The position numbers were made by a program, and so were the translations under genes. Source: Orbilia blumenaviensis (Eukaryota; Ascomycota; Orbiliomycetes; Orbiliales; Orbiliaceae). Taken from it: 64,000 nucleotides of DNA. Positions 34,158 through 46,252 of this stretch are shown here, one piece after another. Location: assembly GCA_036872755.1 (NCBI GenBank), contig JAVHNS010000007.1:1612001-1676000 (forward strand). Reading direction: 5' to 3'. How positions within the stretch are numbered: position 1 is the stretch's first letter; each line of letters opens with the position of its first letter. Below the pieces are notes generated by a model. The model was not told the DNA's origin. It saw only the letters and a program-made list of their open reading frames with translations, and searched no databases.

Positions 34158-37100
34158 TTACAAGCACTGGGAGTAGTAAGGGTTGCTAGAGACGCAAGAA
34201 GCAGGAGGCGCACAGGCGGTTGGTCCTGTCCAGCCTTGACCACCGCATTGTCCCCATTGAGATTGAACGGCACCACCGGCTGTGACATATCGTTAGCATG
34301 CATTCTCGAGAGAACCTCATCTTCATTGGTCTGTAAACTTACCAGTGGTTGTTCGGATTGTGGTGCTGGCGGTTGTGGTTATAGCGGTAGTGGTGGCGCG
34401 AGTCGTAGTGGTGGTAGATCGAGTGGTAGTAACTGGGGTGGTTGTAGCAGAAGTTCGAATAGTGGTTGATGGGGTGGTCACTGGAGTAGTTGTGACACGG
34501 GTGGTGGTAGATGGGGTTGTGGTAACCCTTGTGGTGGTTGCGGCAGTGGTTGTCGTGGTGGATCCGCTGCATGGGGTACCTGTTTTTCAAAGGGGAGTTA
34601 ACAGTTGAGCATTATCTGAAAGCTCGTATTATATACACGTACCATAGAAGATACCACGTCCATTTCCACCGCCAGCGAAGATTCTTCCGTAGACGGCATA
34701 GTCGACAGCGACTCTGTTGCTTTCGGCGGTGCCGAAACCCATTGTAGCATCGTTAATCTGGACCCAAGTGGCACCAGCATCATCAGATCTATATAGACCT
34801 TTCTTGCCGTCAATAGTGGCCATAGCCGCAATCGACCAGTATGCTCCAGATGTCTTTGGAGCACCGAGGTCAAAGTGTGCAGCCCATGTAGGCCCGCTGA
34901 TAGTAGTAAAAGAAGTCCCAGTATTAGTAGAACGGAAGAGACCTCCGTCTGTGGAAACCCAGACATCTCCAGCAGTTCCAGGGTTAGGAACAATTTTATA
35001 ACCGTAGCTTCCTGAAAGTGTCGCAGTCTGAGTGAAAGTAGCACCAGTATTCTTGGAAACGTAGAACTTGTTTCCTGAAACGGCGTAGAAGACGGTATTG
35101 TCGCGACGATCAGCGGCAACATATGCATTGGCTGGGAGTGAGGATACAGTTGTGAAGCTTCCACCATTAGCAGAGCGGATCACACCAATGTTGTTGGTGC
35201 TCCAGACGATGGTATCGGCATTTGCAGAGTATGAAACGAAACCATTCGTTCCAGTAGTTCCTGCGGACTGAGGATGAGAGGACCAGGAAACACCTCCATT
35301 GGTGGAAACAGCGATATTTCCGGCGTCGCCACCTACACGGACATAGTTCAATGGCTGGTTACCCGCGTAGTCGAGAGAAAAGGTTGTCGCAAACTTCGGG
35401 TTGTGGAACTGGGAGGCAGAAGTCCTTGGGGTATCCAAATTGTCATGGACGAACCCATCAATGTCACCGACACTCGAGACAAGCTTAACGTGCTGGGTTG
35501 GAGGGGAAAGGAGTCCCAGGATTGCAGTTTCCTCAATACCATCGGCGAGAGACTTGATAGTGATGACACCACCAGAATCCCACTTAGTCAAATCGCGGCC
35601 ACCATAGATGGTTGCACCAGTTCCATATAGCCAGTGATCGGAGTTGAAAGGGTCGATGACCAAAGATTCCATCATCCAGCCGATTGGTTCGGGGACTTCT
35701 GCGGAGGGGTCGCTCAACCATGGAGCCAAACTAGAGTCCATAGTGAAGCGTTTAGTCCTGGCTGGGTAGCCGTTCCAGTCCCAGGCCTTGGTCCAGGTTG
35801 CACCACTGTCGGTACTGCGGAAGATAAGCTATCGAAAACCATGTTAATAAAACTCAAAGAATATCCAAATGGAATGCCACGGCGTTGGAGACCTACCCCT
35901 TCTGGCCACCAGGCATTGAGCGCTGCTACCATGATGGTGCCTGGCTTCTTAAGGTCAACCGCAAAACCTCCAAATCCGAAGTAAAGATCATCTCCGCTGG
36001 CTGGGGTGATGTTTGTCCAGGCGCCAGAAGCGATGTTGTATTTCCAAACGGCGCCTAGGGTCCCGTCATAAGGACCTGCGCCGTCAGAGTATGTGATATA
36101 GAGGGTCTTATCTGATGGAGAAAGAACGCCCTTGTGTGGCAAGAAGTTCTGGCTTGGTTGCCCGGATACAAGACTCCCTGTATATCCGGGTATATGAGTT
36201 AGTGACACCCATAAGCGAAATATAGCCCAGCGACCTTCTAGGGATGCAGGCCAAACTCATGACAAGACATTCAGAACTCGGATAAAACTTACAGCTTGAG
36301 CCTCCGTTGGTGGAAACCCAAATGGAATTAGCCTTATCAGCGACACCGACGAAGATTCTAGGAGTGGCAGAACCCTTGGATCCACTGGTGGAGTCGAAAG
36401 TAACCCATGCAATCCCGACAATATCCCTATCATAGGAGTTGCTGCTAGACGGGTTTGGAACGAAAGTGCCGACGGAAGTGAAAGAAGAAACTTTAGCCCA
36501 AGTCGCACCATAATCGGTCGATTTCCAGAGACCGTTTCCACTACGGGCACCGAAATAAAGGATATTGTTGGAATTTGGGTCAATTGCAAGACGCTACAAA
36601 CCGAGAGAAGTTTATGATGTTAGCATTGGTATCAAGGTATATGTCCATAATCAACTTGGTTGTATCGATTCTACGGCCATTGGACTGTATATGTAGATGA
36701 AAAGTTGGTGATCTTACCTCTCCCATTCCTCTTCCGGGCATGTTTCCTCCAACCTTAAAGGGTAGCTTGGTAGCGGACCATGTATTTCCCTTGTCTGTTG
36801 AGCGAAGGATAGATCCCATGTTAGGATCCCAATCATTAGTATACAGGCCAACGGCCATAACAACTCTGTTAGTGTCAATAGGATCCGTGGCGATGGCGTC
36901 GACTCCCATATAGTTCCTATTTTATTGGTCGTCAGGACACTCCTGTACTATAGTATTGTTTAGACATTTTTCATAGCTTACCAATTGGTGGAATCTACCC
37001 AATCCAATAGAGGGGTCCATGAATCATCAGCATTCAATCGATAAGCTCCGCCGATGTCAGTTCGTGCGTATGCGACACCAGAAGCGCTTGGGTTAAACAC

Positions 37101-37229
37101 AATCCCGTCGACGAAGCCACCACCACCACCAATCTTAACGTTTTTCCATTTGTAACACTGGGAAGCTGCTGAAGCCACCAAAAGAGGGGCTGTGGCAAGC
37201 GCCAAGAAGGCAGCTGCGTACCGAACCAT
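34158..37229 (-). CDS. Secreted GH74 xyloglucanase with Thr-rich linker and C-terminal CBM1
   Basis: About seven exons. Exon 1 (37229-36982) gives a signal peptide ([20 protein letters not shown]) and the GH74 N-terminus, [17 protein letters not shown] and [11 protein letters not shown], which holds the first catalytic Asp. Further exons carry repeated beta-propeller units with S-x-D-x-G-x-T/S-W, for example [26 protein letters not shown] and [13 protein letters not shown]. The block [16 protein letters not shown] holds the second catalytic Asp. A linker made almost only of Thr, with Val, Pro, Arg, Ser and Ala (about 34340-34570), leads to a fungal cellulose-binding module, [19 protein letters not shown] and on to YYSQCL at the stop. 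The enzyme cleaves xyloglucan in plant cell walls; endo versus reducing-end specificity cannot be read here. Long frames on the opposite strand over the linker are shadows. Confidence 0.93.
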
Positions 37230-39193
37230 GACTACCGATGTCGACTATAAGGCCGCGAGGGAGAGTTGTGGATTACAAGTCTTCACGGGCTATAGACCTT
37301 GTTCGCGGACAGGTAGGTGTGCCATCATATTTATACATACCATCATCGGTTCAATTCTGAGTTTAAACCGACTTGTTAGGGTTAATTATCACACCTAGGG
37401 TCGGATAGACGGGATTCAAGGACAGGCGCAGACACATGCTTTGTCGGGACAAGGAGATCGAGGTTCCTGGTATATCCATACAACGATATTGATCAATAAT
37501 CCTTTGGTAATATGAAAGGCACAGCCATAGCGTGTTAGCCGAAACGGTGAACGGATCCATGGTTTTTCCCCACAAGCGCGAGTTAACCCCTGTAATACGT
37601 CCCTGGATCCCCGGTTAACCAAATACTGCTCTGCGACATGAAACATGAGATATAGCCTTTACCATGGTCCTAGGCAAGGCTTCCGGCGGGACAAGCATAT
37701 AGTTCCGCTGATGGCGTCTTATTTTCTCTGGAGCCGGTGTTTTGTAGGTATAATTTGTGCCCAATCGTCGATTCCATTGTCGGAAATATTAATATTTATA
37801 TCTAGGTATTTAACAGTTTCAATCCTTTTGTTGGTTGACGCCCTGAGATAAATTGTGTTGACTGTGTTGGAAGACTATATGCGATATTGGGAATCTAGTC
37901 ATATGGTAGACGTCATGGGCATAACACGCGGACATCTATGGAGGAATGCAGATGGTAGCCACTACAGAATGACATCGGGAAGCTGTTGGAAGGAATATGG
38001 AAGATCTTCACGTGCGCGAGGTGTACCATGCTCCAAACAGTTTTAGTTGATCCGAACATCGAACAGTTTAGACGAAAAGTTAATCCGACGCTAAGAATAT
38101 TTCCGCCATGGCGGCCCGGTGTCCCTATGCCGTAATGACGAAAACTCAAGCGCAGACCCGGTTTTCTCGGTGGTATATTAATTGCTCAAAAAACATACTT
38201 GGCGTGTGAATTTGCAAGCTCGCACAATGCAAAATCTTGATCGAAACTTTGAAGAGGTTATCTTGTACTTGCTAGAGCTAGGTAAATTTTAGGAACAGCC
38301 GTTAACGTAATTAGCCTGCCACGATCGATCGCACGAATATCTCAATGTTATTGAAATTGCGAGTAGTTACAATTGGCGAGTCGCCAAATGGGCCAAGCAT
38401 TCCGGTTTCTCGTAGTTAATAGTGACAAATCAATGGATTTTGATTACAATAAATATAAAAACCACATGTTGAGATATAGGCGGGGTTGGAATTCCGGAAT
38501 TCCTTGTAGTCTGATTTCTCTTCTATCCTTGTACCATTTCCAACTTTTGACCAAATTTGTTTGTATAGGCTGCAAAGCTAGCTCCAGAGCCCCCATATAT
38601 ATTTTTACCATTCCATTTTAATTTATGAAATTGTCTTGGTTATAATTTTCGCTGGAGCCCAACCCCGGATTGGTCATATTGGATTTAATTTAACTGGAAA
38701 ATACTGTACTACATGGGCCTCAAGTCAATTCGGAATTCGGCATGGATGCTCGAATGAGAATCCATTCCAAACCGGGGCCATTACCTACTCATGATTATAT
38801 AAATCCATAAATAGCTGGCCAAGCCTTTGAGATGTAAAATTTTAGATCTTCGTTCTACTAGGATAGCAGATGATCCAGCACGTGCGCACGTGTTGGATTC
38901 TTTGTATTTCTGTGTTTTGTTCGAGCGTTCTTCTTCTAGCTTACGGAATTCCACCCCCCCGGGTTAAATCCTAAATATTAAGATGGCTGAATGACCACAA
39001 GTCTGAATTGTAATGTTGAATTGTAATGCTGTGATTCCAGCCTCAATATGCATATATATGTCAGATTGTTGAAAACGTAAAAATATATATAATGACTTGG
39101 TAGCAATATACTCGGAATGATAGTGATTTCGTAGATAGGTTCATATTGTAGATCTATATCTCGTATGGGCGATAACCAGACAACACCAACATC
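37230..39193. other. Divergent intergenic region between GH74 and GH18 genes
   Basis: About 2 kb between two divergently transcribed secreted glycosidase genes, so both promoters lie here. A CCCCGG (reverse-strand CreA-type SYGGRG) occurs near 37606, a match too short to be more than a hint. AT content rises towards 39 kb. No gene is supported. Confidence 0.45.
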
Positions 39194-40493
39194 ATGAAAC
39201 TTACTACATTTTCCCGGGTAGCACTATGGCTATTACCCTCTCTGTGTCTCTCTCTTACTGTTCCACAGAATGCTAATCAGCGACTTGGGTCCAGTCTAAA
39301 ACCTAGGCTCCCACCTATGGTTAAACCGAGATCACAGGTCTGGGTTCAAACATTTGCGGCGCCAAATGGAGGACCGTTGAACTTGCTAGCATTATTGGAT
39401 CGCGAGACTCGAGTTACCCACGTTTATATGGCAGCAATTCATCTAAACGACCCTCCCGGAAACATTCATCTAAACGATGTGCCCCCAGAAGATCACCGGT
39501 ACGACTTTATTTGGCCTCAAATCAGGATACTTCAGCAGTTTGGCATAAAGATTATAATGTTATTAGGAGGGGCAGCTCAGGGTAGCTACCAAAGGTTATC
39601 TGGACCCGACGAACAGGTTAGATCTCACAAACCCCTATAAGTAATTAAGACTGTAATGTTATAGAATATAGTTGAATGTATATTTGTATGAAGTAACCTA
39701 CTAACTTAGTTTCTTCATGAACTGACAAATTTAGTTTGAAGCGTATTACACCCCTTTGTTAAAAATGCTTCGGAGGTACGGCTTCGACGGTATTGACCTA
39801 GATATTGAGGAGAATGTCGACATTTCTGTACCGCTGCGTCTTTTGCGTCGTTTAGACTCCGACCTCGGACCTGAATTCATTTTAACGATGGCGCCCGTGG
39901 CATCGGCTATGTTCCCAAGACCCTGGGCTGTTGGGCTATCAGGTTTCGACTACAATGATCTTGACAGATTGGCAGTGTCCTCAACTCGCCCATCGGGAAA
40001 GCTTGTGGATTGGTACAATTGCCAATTCTACAATGGTTGGGGTGACGCAAACGACTTAAAATACTACAATGCTATAGCGATGGTGGGCAAATGGGAGCCA
40101 TCCCGCATTGTCATGGGTATTCTTGGTCACCCTGGGAACGGGGGGTCAGGGTTCGTTTCCCATAAACGGCTGGCTGAAGTTATCAGACAGCTGCGAACTA
40201 ACTACCCTACTTTTGGAGGTGTTATAGGTTGGGAGTACTTTAATGCCGGTGGCGCAGATGGGTTCTCTGAACCATGGCAATGGGTGAAGGCGATGAGCAA
40301 TGCATTATACGATCCATATGCTCCTCGTCAGATAAATCTCAGTACACCGCCATTGAGGGAGCTGAATAGTTCTTCTCCCTGGCCAGGGCCATTGAGAACA
40401 CTGGTGGGAGAAGGGGCGGAACATTTCAGAGCAGTCCGGGCCCTAAATATGACAGATGGTGATCTCAAAAAGGCAGAGCGATTACTCTTCTAA
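39194..40493 (+). CDS. Secreted GH18-family glycosidase (chitinase-like)
   Basis: Two exons, 39194-39616 and 39735-40493 (phase 0), give 393 residues. A signal peptide, MKLTTFSRVALWLLPSLCLS, precedes the TIM-barrel. Strand-3-type IKIIMLLGGAAQGSYQ and the catalytic block YGFDGIDLDIEE (D-x-x-D-x-D-x-E, with the final acidic residue of DLDIE as proton donor) identify GH18; LVDWYNCQFYNGWG and IGWEYFNAGGADG fit the later strands. The family cleaves beta-1,4-GlcNAc bonds in chitin or N-glycan cores. The tail from about residue 325 is unusual. After a serine/proline linker it ends in a helical segment, VRALNMTDGDLKKAERLLF, which looks like the last helices of a UBA-type domain, unexpected in a secreted protein. 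Substrate and localisation of the tail are unresolved. Confidence 0.88.
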
Positions 40494-41158
40494 CCTGAGC
40501 TGCGATTGGGCTGTATTACTGCTTTCTCCTATTTTCGATTGTAACTATAGACTCTTCATGTAAGATGTATATATCATAGATACGATGATTGATTGCGTAC
40601 GCGCAAGGGATGATGTCTCAAGATAACGTGTTTTTCTTTTGGGGTTGTTATTGCGTACCATAGCATCTGTCTAGCATTACAGGGAATGATGTATTTTATA
40701 GTATATATATATATATATATATTAATATATTTTGAGGACTTACTCCAAGCTACTATATACTAAACCACTTTGGCTCCTCGTCCCCGGGGTTCATTAATGC
40801 ATTCATATCATATTAATCGCGCATAATACTCCCCATTGTTTTGGTCGACTTTCCCAGTATAAGTATCTGCCTAGTACCTAGGTACCGTACGGGGTTTTGG
40901 CTGGTTTCTCAAGACGGTTTATAGAAAAAAGGGAACTTAAAACAGTATAAATAACGACTTGAAAGACAACAAGACGGCTTGATTTCTTTTTAAAATGTTT
41001 TATTGTTCGGAAGCAGTCCCAGAAAAGTACCCAAACTCCCTACGGTATGTCTAAAGTAACAAGTATTTAGACTGCACATTAACTCGAGTACTCTTCAACC
41101 CCCCTAGCAATTCGAATATTCGAGGTTGATATTCCTACTGGGTTCAGCGTCAGTCATC
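40494..41158. other. Intergenic, AT-rich with TA repeat
   Basis: 3' region of the GH18 gene and upstream region of the Crinkler-like gene. It contains an uninterrupted TA run at 40702-40722. No coding signal was found; in particular no extra N-terminal exon for the following gene could be recognised. Confidence 0.5.
40702..40722. repeat. (TA)n microsatellite
   Basis: Twenty-one bases of alternating TA, followed by ATTAATATAT. Confidence 0.95.
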
Positions 41159-42738
41159 ATGGCGCCTCATAGGGCTAGATGGTTACCACTGATCGAGCCG
41201 GGTAATTACTCGATTCCGAATCACCCATTATCATCCCCCCAATTTTTAGTTCAAAGCTCTAAATTATGAAGGTCCTGCTTACAATAGAGACTGGCTTTTT
41301 ATAGGGGCGGTGCGTATGCGAGAGTTAGCTGTTGCAATCCTAAAGAAAGTTAGGTCGATGGATCCAAATCCAGACACCTACTCTGACCCACACCGTCAAA
41401 TTGACATACCTATTGCGTGTCTTTGTCCCGAAATGACCACTTACCTCAATCGGTTCACCATGTTTTCATCGAGACCCCAATACCTCAGGTATATGGGTCG
41501 TGTCGATTTCTGGGATATTTACTACGATGTCAAAAATCTCATGCGCCAGAAAAGCGGTGAATATGTCCTTAGCAGTACACCTGGCTGGGGAAAATCATAC
41601 ATTCTTGCTGTACTGGCTTGTCTACTCTTACGCCAAGAGAAGGTCATTTTCATACCGGACTACGGCAGGTTTTCTGAGTCTAGCTTCTATCAAGTCAAAC
41701 GCTCTTTTGTTCTAGCATACGTGGAAGATGGTGAGAAACTTTCGCAAATACAGACGCTGGACGGTTGGGAGGGGTTGATTGCGTTTGTAGACCATGAACA
41801 TCGCATGGGTATCCGACACACTTATATAGTTGATGGAGCCCGGGCTGAGGGCTTGGATGGTGTGCAAGGTGAATCTCGAGGTGGTAATATGTTGAACGAG
41901 GGCTCGATATGGAATATGGATTGGCCTTTTGTGGAAATTTTGAGGCGGATATCTCATGGTCAGATCCTGATACGCAGTTCGAACCGTCCAATTACTATCG
42001 CGCATGAGCTACGGAGTAATTACACTGATGGTCGTTTCTATTTCGGGGGGCTGTCACCTGTGAGCTTTTCCCACTAGTTCTGGCTGAATTTAAAACGGAT
42101 ATTCGTGAATGAGGGCTGATTTTGGTGATAGGTGGAGATGGAATCGTGGTGGCGATTCTGCGAAGTGTTTCAACTGCTACCGAACATGCTACTATTCGAG
42201 ACTACCGATGGCGATGTCAACGATGAAGAGACCGTTGCATTGAGGCGTTGCGAACTTCAAATCCTAACTGGTTGCAACTTCCATCTCTTGGAGGCGATTG
42301 TACGATTCAAACCATGGGCAGATGCCCAGAATATCCAACATGGCTACAATACCTTCCTATCATATATGGTAGGCTTCATGAACCATGATCCTTTCATCTC
42401 AGCTCGAAAGGGCCTCGGAAGTATTGCGCGTAAGGTTAAGGCTATTAACAGTAACGCGTAAGATACCCCTCTAAATCCATAAACACTAGGCGGCTATACT
42501 ATTTACTCCCAATTATCCCGGCACGCTACTAACATGACTCTGGAACACCGACAGAATTTTTCGATTCCGACAATGTTGCGCCCTCCTTGAACCGGTAACA
42601 AAATATCCGGAGCTGACCCAGGAGTGTCTGGAAGTGCTACTTGACCCAAGGTTTTTCAGATTGACTAGGGATGATACAGTTCAAGCAAGCTCCGGATGGG
42701 TGTGGGATGTTCTCGTGAATGGAGGGTTTGACTACTAG
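41159..42738 (+). CDS. Crinkler-like (CRN/RHS-type) P-loop NTPase protein
   Basis: Four exons close in phase: 41159-41201, 41257-42059, 42132-42457 and 42555-42738, giving 451 residues. The Walker A region reads YVLSSTPGWGKSYILAVLAC, with GKS intact but Ser where the first Gly of GxxxxGKS belongs. It is followed by EKVIFIPDYGRF, a Walker-B-like HTYIVDGARAEG, and FYFGGLSP joined across an intron to VEMESWWRFCEV. This order (P-loop, VIYIPDC-type strand, IIDQ-type strand, YGGL...EM..WW) is that of the NTPase domain of Crinkler/CRN proteins of oomycetes and fungi. The first exon (MAPHRARWLPLIEP) is less certain. I see no LFLAK-type N-terminal header, signal peptide or C-terminal nuclease, so the gene may be a truncated or NTPase-only member. 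Function is unknown; effector or conflict roles are inference. Confidence 0.72.
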
Positions 42739-44409
42739 CTAGCCGGCTGACCCAAAGGTGGTATTATGCATGCAACGTTGTGTGTCTATAGAGTGCAGTG
42801 CTTGAGTGTGGCACTTGAGTTTGTATGGTATGCTGTATTGCAGCTCTGGGGCTCTAGTCATCGGAGCCTACATATAGTCAAGCACTTGTGAATTCGACAG
42901 AATACCCTGCAGTATATGGGCAACCGGTTTAGAGGTTAATGGAATAGGCTATTACATGACCGATTTTGGCTCTCAAATCGCCCATTAAAGATACACCGAT
43001 ATATGTAATTGGCTAATTTGTGCATGTGAAGTTGCTATGTGTGGTTGTATTTGCCAAGCTAAACCCCTATCCTTAGGAAAGAAAAGAAAAATATATCCCA
43101 GGCGTAATTAGTTCCCCGGGTCTCAATGCTGCCTTTTCGTTTTCGGTTTTTATCTGTCAACTTGTATTGTGGTGGGCGTCTACACTACCAGTACTAAACG
43201 GTACAGTTTTTGACACGAACGACGTGAAGTAGAACTGTAGCATGTGGTATTTTTATATGGGAAATTTAGGGACAACACAGTCTGTGAATGCCGCTTGCCC
43301 ATTTGTCTAGCATCGAATTGAACGGTTTTAGGGTTCTAAGGGTGTGCTTGTCTCTACTTACATATAACGGATTTCGGACCCGAAATTATGTTCCATCCAC
43401 TGCAGTGGCACCTTATAGAGCCTCCGGCGCTGGGGCCGTTTGGTGTCGTGGTTCAGGACGACACTGTGGATAAACTTTCCGCCTCCGCAGAGGGCCCCAG
43501 CTCAAAACCTCACTAAACCTTCTCCGCGGGATCGACCCGCATGGCTTCCACGTGGGTATTCAAGAACGGGTATCTGCAGCTTGGTAGTGCTAGGCCCGGG
43601 CAAGTGGGAAGTGAGGATCAGCCTTGCATCGGAATGTCCCTCCACCCGGCCTCACATAAAAACGGAATTATGCACACATGCGCATATGCATTCCCAGAGG
43701 CTTTCCCAAATATAGAAGTTCTACGCCATTCACGTTTTGTCGAAGGTTTTTTACGATCTTAGCAATTTTTTGCGATTTTATTGGGTGTGGAATTTGGGTC
43801 GATTCAGCCCTATCTCGTGATTCTGGGAGAGTCGTCTCCGGGAACTCCCATAAAGGTCAGGCGCATATGCAGGGCCGCACAGGCCACTTCCTGGTCACTT
43901 TTTTCCCCCTGCGATTTTGCACCTTCCTTTCGATGTTCGATAACCCCGCTAAAATGAAGATTTTTGCAGCTTGCAGCTCTGACCGCTTTGTCTGAGCTCC
44001 CCATAACTCGGATTGGCAAGCTCCCTCGAAATGCGAAACATCTTAGCTTTGAGCGGCTGTAAAACGCTATCGAGGTGTCTCGGTCGATCGTGTTTGTGGT
44101 TGTTTGTGTTTGTGTGGATAACGGCGGATACAGAAGGTTTCGAGCGCGATCATATGCAAAACAGGAAACAAGCGAAACAAAACGGACTATAAAGACTACG
44201 GAATTTCGAAAATTTGCGATTGCGGGGCAATTTAGAAGGTATGGTGAAATCCCATAACGTGATTCGTTATTAAATTAACATACGTGCGGTTTATATTAAC
44301 AAGTGAGATATAAAAGAAAAATGAAACTTTCGACACTTCGCTATTTGCGAACAAACATGAACATCGCTCTGCCAAATCCTCCCAAAGAAGGAAACTACTT
44401 TGTGCTGAT
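42739..44409. other. Convergent intergenic region
   Basis: About 1.7 kb between the Crinkler-like gene (+) and the acetate transporter (-). Small overlapping frames around 43290-44020 on both strands have no recognisable features. Confidence 0.5.
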
Positions 44410-45408
44410 TTAGGCAGCGGAGGTCTCGGCCTTCCTGGCCTTGCCGGTCTCGCTCCATGGGAAGTGGAGAACTGGGATTGGGAACCAGCTATTGAAAGGT
44501 TAGCTAATAATTCTCGTTTTCTTGGGATTCGAGCTCCTACTGACCTGTTCTTTGCATCCAAAAGACCAGCCAAAGCGTTGTACCAAGCCAAGAAAGCAGC
44601 GATCATGCCGAAAATACCACCAGCGATCGTAATGTTCTTGCTGGGGGCACCACCTTCCTCAGTGACGAAGTGAGCAACGGCGAGGAGGAGGAAGCAGATA
44701 TCGAGGGAGAGAAAGAGGGTGAAGAAGGCGACAGTGGATCGGAGAGTGCAGAACAGGAGGAGTGTGGTGAAGATCCACCATCCGGTCAAGTAGAATCCGA
44801 GGGCGGAGGAGACGTGCTTCTCAACGACTTCCTCTGGAAGACCAGATTTGCCGTAGGCGGCGATGACACCGTAGCTCTGGTTTCCACCAGCGATAATGAT
44901 AGCGAAACTGCATCCGAATTAGCAATCTACTTTTTTCTTCTTCTTCTCAATCTTGTGCCACGGTGTGCGATTTACCTGATCCAGAAACCACCATAGGAGG
45001 ACAAAGCAGTAGCACCGAAGGTGTTACCAACGGCCATTTCCCACATTCCTGCGAGCAACTGAACAAGACCACCATAGGCATAGGCGCAGCCAAGCACGAT
45101 GGCGTTGGTGTGGATTCCTCGGGAGCCAATGTTGACTAAGCTGAGAATGAAAGTCGTCAAGGCGAAAGCGCAGAGACCGAGAGGAGCTGGATTGGCGAAT
45201 TCACGGAACTGCTTCTTCTTGTATGGACCTGGAAGATGCGATTCAAAGTTAGCAATGGCGTGCGCATTTGGCGAACTTGCGACTTTTGCGACTTACCAGG
45301 CATGAAAGCACCTCCATGGGGAGGGAGCAAAGACTCGGTCTGGGTGAGAGGGGCGCCGTTGATACCATTGCTGGCACCGTTGGTGTATTCCTTGGATTCG
45401 TGAGACAT
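44410..45408 (-). CDS. GPR1/FUN34/YaaH-family acetate transporter (Ady2/AcpA-like)
   Basis: Four exons close in phase: 45408-45297, 45228-44976, 44907-44545 and 44488-44410, giving 268 residues. A polar N-terminus (about 45 residues) leads into the family signature FANPAPLGLCAFALTTFILS. Six membrane helices follow, including IVLGCAYAYGGLVQLLAGMW, FAIIIAGG, ALGFYLTGWWIFTTLLLF and IAGGIFGMIAAFLAWYNALA. The C-terminus reads WSETGKARKAETSAA. The family moves acetate/succinate with protons, and members such as Ady2 and AcpA are induced by acetate and glucose-repressed; regulation here is not shown by the sequence. A TATA-type run lies at about 45526-45540, some 120 bases upstream of the ATG. Confidence 0.92.
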
Positions 45409-45525
45409 TTTGATATATGCGTTCGAAAGAAGATATACTCGAAGTCGTTAAAAGTGCAAGGTAAGATTTTTCTCCCAGGAGGCTATAGCTGTTGCTGTAG
45501 ACTGACTTCTCAGGCGGGAAGGTAG

Positions 45526-45540
45526 ATATATATATATATT
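45526..45540 (-). promoter_or_regulatory. TATA-type run upstream of the acetate transporter
   Basis: An alternating AT run about 120 bases upstream of the transporter start codon sits where a TATA element would be expected. It may equally be a simple repeat. Confidence 0.35.
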
Positions 45541-46226
45541 TATCTTCGAGCTTAAGCTGCTGACAGGTATGCAATGCTGGCAAGGTATGAAGAGGAAGAT
45601 AGCGGAGTATCCAGGGTTCTTGCTCGAGTTTATCCATTGTCCTCAGTCGCACCTTATATACCTGGCATCCCACCCTCCAAGGGCGACGATCTGGGGATGA
45701 AAGCATGCTGGCCACTAGGATGAGATCATGCAAAATTTCCGCAAGTGCGCATCAGCGCCATCCAAAGTTTCGAAAACTGGAGGACAGACACGCTCGGGTC
45801 TCATACTCCGGTTTACGTCCGAGTAAAGATGTGGAGTATCGATACCTGACTCCAGTTTTCTCCATAACTCCAGATTCGCTTCCCCATGGTCCATAGTCTC
45901 ATCGTACGATTCTCAGCCTAACGGACTTGAGGCCAAGCCTCGACGCCCGACCCACATCGTTCGATCAGTGAGGTCTGGAGGCTTGCAAATTAGTTGCTCC
46001 CAAGAGTCTGGCAATGTGCGAAACCGTCACTAGCGCTATCGAACGGACCTGTTTTTGTCCGAGATTGGGCATGCCCGTAAGGCAAGGTCACCCTTCCTTC
46101 GAATTCTCAACACCTTCACCCGCATGTCGATGTGCAGGGTGTACCCACAAACTCCCATCCACCCGCGCAAGCGTCCCCGCAATATTTGGGCAGGATGACA
46201 GTGTGCTGCGGACTTGCTTTTTGCAG

Positions 46227-46252
46227 AAAAAAAAAAAAAAAAAAAAAAAAAA
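46227..46252. repeat. Poly-A tract (26)
   Basis: Twenty-six uninterrupted A, after TTTTTGCAG. No coding relic ends at it, so a retroposed copy is not supported. Confidence 0.95.

Noticed and set aside
34236..34608. Plus- and minus-strand frames rich in Val, Gly/Ser or His/Tyr over the same interval
   Set aside because: Shadows of the Thr-rich linker (ACC/ACT repeats) of the GH74 gene on the minus strand.
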